Positions 59,200 to 64,000 of a DNA stretch of 64,000 bases are shown here, in pieces. The notes below the pieces were generated by a model. It did no database searches, had not been told where the DNA came from, and worked only from the letters and a program-made list of their open reading frames with translations. The DNA is taken from the NCBI GenBank assembly GCA_050084515.1, contig CM114273.1, forward strand, positions 1,054,001-1,118,000, read 5' to 3'. Positions within the stretch are counted from its first letter, which is position 1, and every line of letters begins with the position of its first letter. The stretch is from Blasia pusilla (lineage: Eukaryota; Marchantiophyta; Marchantiopsida; Blasiales). The translations under genes were made by a program, and so were the position numbers.

Positions 59200-60270
59200 A
59201 TCTGAGTAGCCGATAGGCCGAGATCTATCGTGGATAGGGCGTAGGAGCCAACGGACTATCTTGAGTGTAACTTTGTCTCACAGTGTCGGATGAGGTTGAG
59301 GATAGGTCCATTGTGTCAGGAACATCGTTTCTGGCAACTTTCATCTTGAGGTCTTTTACAACTGGGTGACTTGTTGACCAGGTCACCCGCCCCTGGTAAC
59401 TTATGCGCGCAGGTTACCAAGGGAGGGCTATTTTTAGGGGAAGAGCCTTTTGGCTCTTCCCAACCCTATATAAGAGAGGAAGGTGGCTTTCCTAAGCCAT
59501 CTTTCTCATGTTGGGCCGTTGGAGCACCTCCCTTGTATGTGTGTGAGATAGGACTAGGGTGCTAGCGTCCGGATTCCTTGATAGCATAGGTGGACGAGGC
59601 TCGATATATCGATGTAGATTGAGGAGTGGAGTTTTAGGCCGGGTATGCCGTTTTTAATACTCTTTATTTTTGTTGTGTGATCTCTGTCGTGCGAATCCAC
59701 ATCGTCATACAACATACATCGCTAACATACCATACACACATACATACATAACATAGACGAGAGTATCCACAAACGCAAGTGTATCACAACTGAAATCCGT
59801 GAAAGACCTACTGTCATAAAACACGTTTACAATCACATACAATCGAGCCAAACCCACTCCACCATGGGAGAATCTAGGTCGAAGCTTATGGAAACACCAT
59901 AGCCAAGAGCTCTACTCACTACCAAGGCTAACTCCCAACGCAACAGGCTCAACTCAAAGAACGACTATTCTTTGAGGGCAAGCCACCTTATATCCTCCAA
60001 CCTAAGAGCGGGCCCTCTTGGGAAAGTCACCCCAAGTGAGTAACCCCCAACCCTATGTATGGAACCGCATCTCTACCAAGCCACTACGGTCCTACATAAG
60101 GAATGGCCTCTACCAAAGACACCATACTCTACGACATAATCCGTATGGTCATGACGGTGTCGTGCAAATCCACATCGTCATACAACATACATTTGACATA
60201 CCATACGCACATACATACATAACATAGACGAGAGTATCCACAAACGCAAGTGTATCACAACTCGCCCCCT
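59196..60270 (-). repeat. Putative 3' LTR of the PHD-finger gypsy element
   Basis: On the minus strand a polypurine tract (ATTAGGGGGCGAG, at about 60275-60262) is followed by TGTGATACACTTGCGTTTG. The sequence runs to ...AGATGTGACA at 59196, where chromodomain coding sequence of another element starts. It has TGT/ACA ends but no partner LTR in the window, so the boundaries are tentative. A TATA-like TATATAAG on the plus strand at 59466 and GGATATAAGG on the minus strand near 59990 are both present. Confidence 0.4.
59686..60262. repeat. Direct repeat of about 105 bp (59686-59791 and 60159-60262)
   Basis: Both copies contain ATCCACATCGTCATACAACA, CATACATACATAACATAGAC and CACAAACGCAAGTGTATCAC, differing at only a few positions. 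They are 473 bases apart. The older relative at 18.3-19.1 kb also shows a direct repeat in the matching place, so this may be part of the LTR structure of the family. Confidence 0.75.
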
Positions 60271-60419
60271 AATGGCGGTTAGGTCCTCTAACTCCCGGTA
60301 GCCCTATACATCTACTACATGCTATACACCTTCTTGGGTGCCCGAATCGAAGGTCGGGTGCTAGGTTGCCCCATCGTTAGTCGCACATCGTAATCCATAT
60401 CATGCAAAGATCAAGTCAT

Positions 60420-60720
60420 CTACCTCTCCTAAGTACATCGAGGACAAACCCACCTTCCAATAGAGGAACAACATCCAAACGTGGAGTCAAACACATCATG
60501 TGCCAACCCCTAGAACACCGATCACACACCAACATACGGGCTACGTTACCAGCAGACCCACGCAACATGCACCTCAAGCTAGCACGTATCATGGCTAAGC
60601 TTGGGTCAACAGTACCATCCACATTTGGAAGATGACATGGCGCACAATTACACACATGGTCCTTCCAAACAACTCCATCACGACCCTCCAACATGAGAAC
60701 TCCTGAAGCTAACACCCACG
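60420..60720 (-). pseudogene. PHD-type zinc finger at the C-terminus of a gypsy polyprotein
   Basis: The minus frame from 60715 encodes ASGVLMLEGRDGVVWKDHVC and NCAPCHLPNVDGTVDPSLA, continuous with the integrase tail. It then reads RCMLRGSAGNVARMLVCDRC and SRGWHMMCLTPRLDVVP. The next bases, in a frame shifted by one, give WVCPRCT and a stop (60452-60429). Together they form C-x2-(C to R)-x-C-x2-C-x4-H-x2-C-x-W-x-C-x2-C, the Cys4-His-Cys3 layout of a PHD finger. One ligand is Arg (CGT for TGT) and one frameshift lies before the last two Cys. PHD fingers commonly read the histone H3 tail; here it would be expected to guide integration. I infer that role from position; no function has been shown here. 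Confidence 0.75.
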
Positions 60721-61660
60721 CACTCGTAAAATAGTGCGGCCTGCCGTCATATCCAACGTTGTCGGGGCAATCTGCTGCAAATAGACATAGTCCCCCACAT
60801 GGAACCTACGAATCGATGGTCGATAACCTCCACCCCGAATGGTTGCATATCGCAACGTATCCCTGTGTTGAGCAATGGCAAGATTCTCAAAGGCTGTTGG
60901 CATAACTCTCGAAAGAGCTCCGCCCCGAGAACACACCCTCATCCACATCTACGGGTCATCAAGGTTCACCACCTCACTAGACTCCCGACTAATTCTTTCT
61001 TTGGCAAGTCCGGATCTCGGCCGTATAAAGAAAAATAAGGTGAGAAGGAAGCCAAGGATGCTTGGCGATCGAACCTATATCCCATGGCTAACCATGGCAA
61101 CCGAATATCCAGTCTCAAGATGCCCCTTCAGTAGGCCATACTTGCGCAATGCCCTCTTCACCGTCTGAACCACACGCTCAGCCAAACCATCCGCCTCTGG
61201 ATGATCTCGAGACGTGGTCCAATGATCAATCAACGCCTTGTCACACAAGACCTGAAACTCACCCTGAAACTCAGTACCCTGGTCGGTCAGCACTTCAGAT
61301 GGTGCACCAAAATGACTAAGCACTCTATCCAGAAATGTATACGCCGTTCCCTCACTTGCCTTGTCCGGTAATGCCACCAACTCAATCCACTTGGAGAAGT
61401 GCTCCACCATCACCAACACATATCGATGATGTCGAAATGCGATCCAATGGTAACGGTCCCGCAAAGTCCACACTCCAACGGTAACCCAACCCCATAATAG
61501 GCAAGGGGTGTAATTGTGGTGTAGGGGCATTAAATGATGCCCTCACCGGTCACAAACCATACAACGTGACACCAAGCTGCACTGAGTATGCATGCCACGC
61601 CACCAATCTTGGCCAAAGAGTAAGCTATCGTACACTTTACCCCAAAATGTCCCAACTCCT
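60709..61660 (-). pseudogene. Integrase of the PHD-finger gypsy element
   Basis: On the minus strand, RWSVDFAGPLPLD is visible near 61480-61440 in one frame and carries the first catalytic Asp. The next frame (61430-61075) gives YVLVMVEHFSKWIELVALPD, VLSHFGAPSEVLTDQGTEFQ with the second Asp, and SRDHPEADGLAERVVQTVKR with the catalytic Glu. The tail reads FENLAIAQHRDTLRYATIRG and RRFHVGDYVYLQQIAPTTLD then MTAGRTILRV, and connects to the PHD region. At least two frameshifts are present. All three acidic residues of the integrase can therefore be seen, though not in one frame. Confidence 0.85.
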
Positions 61661-62700
61661 CATGGGCATGTCGCTGCGCTCTCTCGAGCCAAATGTGGCA
61701 CTACTCGTACTCTACCATCCTCCCACACGCGGAGAATATGTGTTCCCTCAATCGATACCTCTTAGCACGTTGAAGAACACGGTCTCGCTCCTTGGCACTC
61801 ACTATGACCGGCACCCTCTTGGTCCGTAGGAACTCCAACACCAACGCATCATCATGAATATCACGCTGATCCGTACCACCATCTCCAACCTTAGGATCAA
61901 GGCCGCCATCTACCCTCGACTAGAGTAAGATATCATGTGGTCCTCCATACTAGAGTCCACCCCTAACCAACATAAAAGGCGGATGCATGCCAACATGGCA
62001 CCATCTCCTCATCAACCTCGCCATGCCATCTAGCCCAGTTGTATCCTCTTGGCTAGTACATGGGTTCCTACTCAACCCATCAAGACATCAAGGTTGGCAA
62101 CTCAGGTCTATGTACCACCTGGAAGTCATACTCTGTAAGATAAGAGCCCACCGTGCAAGCTTCCTGTAAGCTTGTCCGACTCCATCAACCACTTGAGCGG
62201 TGGTGATGGTGTAACAAGGGTAAAGCGTGTGCCAAACAAGTAACACCTAAAGTGTGCCACTGACCCACACTCTTGCCAAGCACTCTCCCTCATATGAACT
62301 AAAGCGCGACTCATTTGCATTATTCGAACGACTTGCATAGGCCACCACAAACTCCATGTGCTCATCATCATGTTGTGTCAACACCGCTCCAAGTCCCAAC
62401 CTACTCCAATCGTAATCGAAATGGGCGCCCTTTGATAGGTCTCCTCAAGATAGGCGCCGCCACCAAGCTGGGCCTTAAGCTCCACAAAAGCTCTCTCTGA
62501 TCATCTCCCGAGTGCCACTCTTGATCTGATTTCACCAATTGGTTCAAAGGCTTTGCCATAGCACTAAATCCCTTCACATACCTCCAATAGTAGTTCGCCA
62601 ATCCCATGAATGCTCGAACTCTACTCACATCTATCGGACGCGGAATAAGTGCAATAGCCTCCACCTTTGCTTTGAACTCCCAAACCACCTGGATAGATCA
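61661..62700 (-). pseudogene. RNase H and connection region of the PHD-finger gypsy element
   Basis: Minus-strand frames give the end of the polymerase and RNase H: VEAIALIPRPIDVSRVRAFM then GLANYYWRYVKGFSAMAKPL and NQLVKSDQEW (62660-62530), APILRRPIKGRPF (62460-62425), and AHFRCYLFGTRFTLVT then KWLMESDKLTGSL (62270-62160). The first RNase H Asp region is decayed. The linker to integrase (62150-61660) contains broken text with several stops. Confidence 0.75.
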
Positions 62701-63515
62701 CATGACCCAAGTACTCAACATCCTCATGGAAGAACTTACACTTTCTGGATGCAACGTAGACCATGAGCTTTCAACCGCTCAAACACCATCTGCAAATGTA
62801 TCGATGCTCCTCCACCGTGTTCTTGAACACCAAGATATCATCAATGTAACAGAACAAAATCCAACCCCGCTAGGATCTGTCCATCACTCTTTGAAACTCG
62901 GCAGGTGCATTCTTCAACCCAAAGGGTAAGAATTTCCACCTTTGGTACAAACAATCCTTGCCATGAGAGTTGACACCCCAAAATCTTTGTCTTGGCCTTG
63001 TCACTCTCCGAATCGGCAATTGATGGTATCTGCCGAAGATCCAAAAAATCTTGAAAATCTTTACTGTCCCACCACATCAAAGATCTCTCAGGTGTAGGCA
63101 TGGCATACCTATCGGCCTTGGTTTGCCGATTGATAGGACGGTAATCTCACACATCCGCCTATCCGTGTAGTTGCCATGCATATCCTTTTAGGCATGACGG
63201 TGGTTGATGCATACTCTCCATGCGACAATTCCACTAATCCAGCCTCCAAAGGTCCAACGTCCTACTCTGAATCAAGTCCCTCTCCATATCACTATATCGA
63301 TAGGGACGACGGAAGATTGGCGTATCACTAGCCAAATCAATCCGTATACCGGGTCCAACCAGAGAACCCAACTCCTTCATGCTAAAGGCAAAACAACTCC
63401 TATAAGCACGTAGGAACTGTGTCAAGCGTCGTTTCTCACCTCCCGTAAGCTTGGGCCCAAGTAATGGCTCCCAAGTCTCCTCCACTGGCACACTAGAGGG
63501 AGAGGACGATGCCAT
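62701..63515 (-). pseudogene. Reverse transcriptase of the PHD-finger gypsy element
   Basis: The minus frame from 63515 reads VEETWEPLLGPKLTGGEKRR, then KELGSLVGPGIRIDLASDTP and IFRRPYRYSDMERDLIQSRT. A stretch of the fingers is missing or scrambled at about 63230-63110. MPTPERSLMW, then LRQIPSIADSESDKAKTKIL and KSDGQILAGLDFVL follow. In a shifted frame near 62847-62826 CYIDDILVF carries the intact catalytic YIDD. Frameshifts and deletions make it inactive. Confidence 0.8.
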
Positions 63516-64000
63516 TGGCTGCTACGCAACCCCCTCACAAGATGGTACATCCTTAGTTACACCATCATCGAGCAAATAACTCCTCCACCAAAGATGAGCA
63601 ACCAACTCCACATGCCCAACCATTACATCCCATTTACTCCAAGGATGCAAAATACTACTCTCCTCGCCCCCAGCCGATGCCTCTACCGTCCCGGTAGCCA
63701 TCGAGCTCATTACAAGGGGTGGAAGACCCACAGACATAGTCCGAAGTCGACGCTGCTCGGCCATACCAAGACTCAAAATCCAAGTCAAACAATTCAGGTC
63801 CATGGCCTAACCCAACACATGACCTCGTGAAGCCTCAAAAATAGAAGCAACCAGCATTTGCCACGCCGTGAGTAAATCCCCCATCGCACGCTCTCTCTCA
63901 TCAGCGTTAGGCTCCACCAACTGTCGCACATGAGAATCCCATACAAGCCCCGGACCACCTTCCCTGTAGGCATGTGATGCGGGAAAACTCACAAATATGG
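63516..64000 (-). pseudogene. Upstream gag-pol part of the PHD-finger gypsy element, partial
   Basis: Minus frames at 63992-63807 and 63803-63522 contain SFPASHAYREGGPGLVWDSH, RAMGDLLTAWQMLVASIF and DVMVGHVELVAHLWWRSYLL. They lie directly 5' of the reverse transcriptase on the same strand, so belong to the protease or late gag region, but no DTGA or DSGA active site is visible. The element continues beyond the window. Confidence 0.45.

Noticed and set aside
59460-59475. TATATAAG on the plus strand as a host gene promoter
   Set aside because: It lies in LTR-like sequence with no host coding frame downstream; a chance or LTR-internal TATA is more likely.

Overview
The window reads as nuclear DNA of a land plant, most likely a non-seed plant such as a bryophyte, although I cannot name the species. 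The evidence is a five-exon gene with GT-AG introns for a plant-type cytochrome P450, several plant-style Ty1/copia and Ty3/gypsy retrotransposons, and a Mutator-like transposase. No rRNA gene, intact tRNA gene, CRISPR array or prokaryotic operon was found. Most of the DNA is decayed, nested mobile elements; the P450 is the only convincing intact host gene.

Layout. 1-3.4 kb: repeat-rich DNA with a 43-bp perfect inverted-repeat pair (1495/2907), a 54-bp and a 94-bp tandem array, and nested fold-back sequences. 3.6-9.0 kb: a gypsy gag relic enclosed by about 0.9 kb of matching sequence in opposite orientation. 9.0-13.6 kb: two broken copia elements; the long terminal repeat (LTR) of the first carries a TTAGGG telomere-like run. 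13.6-18.2 kb: AT-rich DNA including a diverged array of about 180-bp period. 18.3-20.1 kb: a minus-strand gypsy relic. 20.1-26.5 kb: a nearly complete plus-strand gypsy chromovirus (gag, protease, reverse transcriptase, RNase H, integrase, chromodomain, two LTRs) inserted into that relic. 26.5-38.3 kb: no recognisable genes apart from a SINE-like head and a GGATGGA minisatellite. 38.3-42.8 kb: the P450. 46.9-53.5 kb: a Mutator-like region with a SWIM-finger transposase, a zinc-finger-like ORF, a 479-codon proline-rich ORF and two 21-bp repeat arrays that share the word CCATTCCA with the surrounding DNA. 58-64 kb: a minus-strand hAT-like remnant, a chromodomain tail, and a long minus-strand gypsy element.

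The most interesting observation is that the minus-strand gypsy element at 59-64 kb, and the older relative at 18.3-20.1 kb, both encode a PHD-type zinc finger after the integrase C-terminal region, where chromoviruses carry a chromodomain. The two copies have different lesions in the finger but agree on its layout. A plus-strand chromovirus with a real chromodomain lies in the same window, so two different chromatin-reader tails can be compared directly. The second notable point is the P450, whose I-helix lacks the usual acid-alcohol pair (AGYGAP instead of AGxET-type) although its other signature motifs are present.
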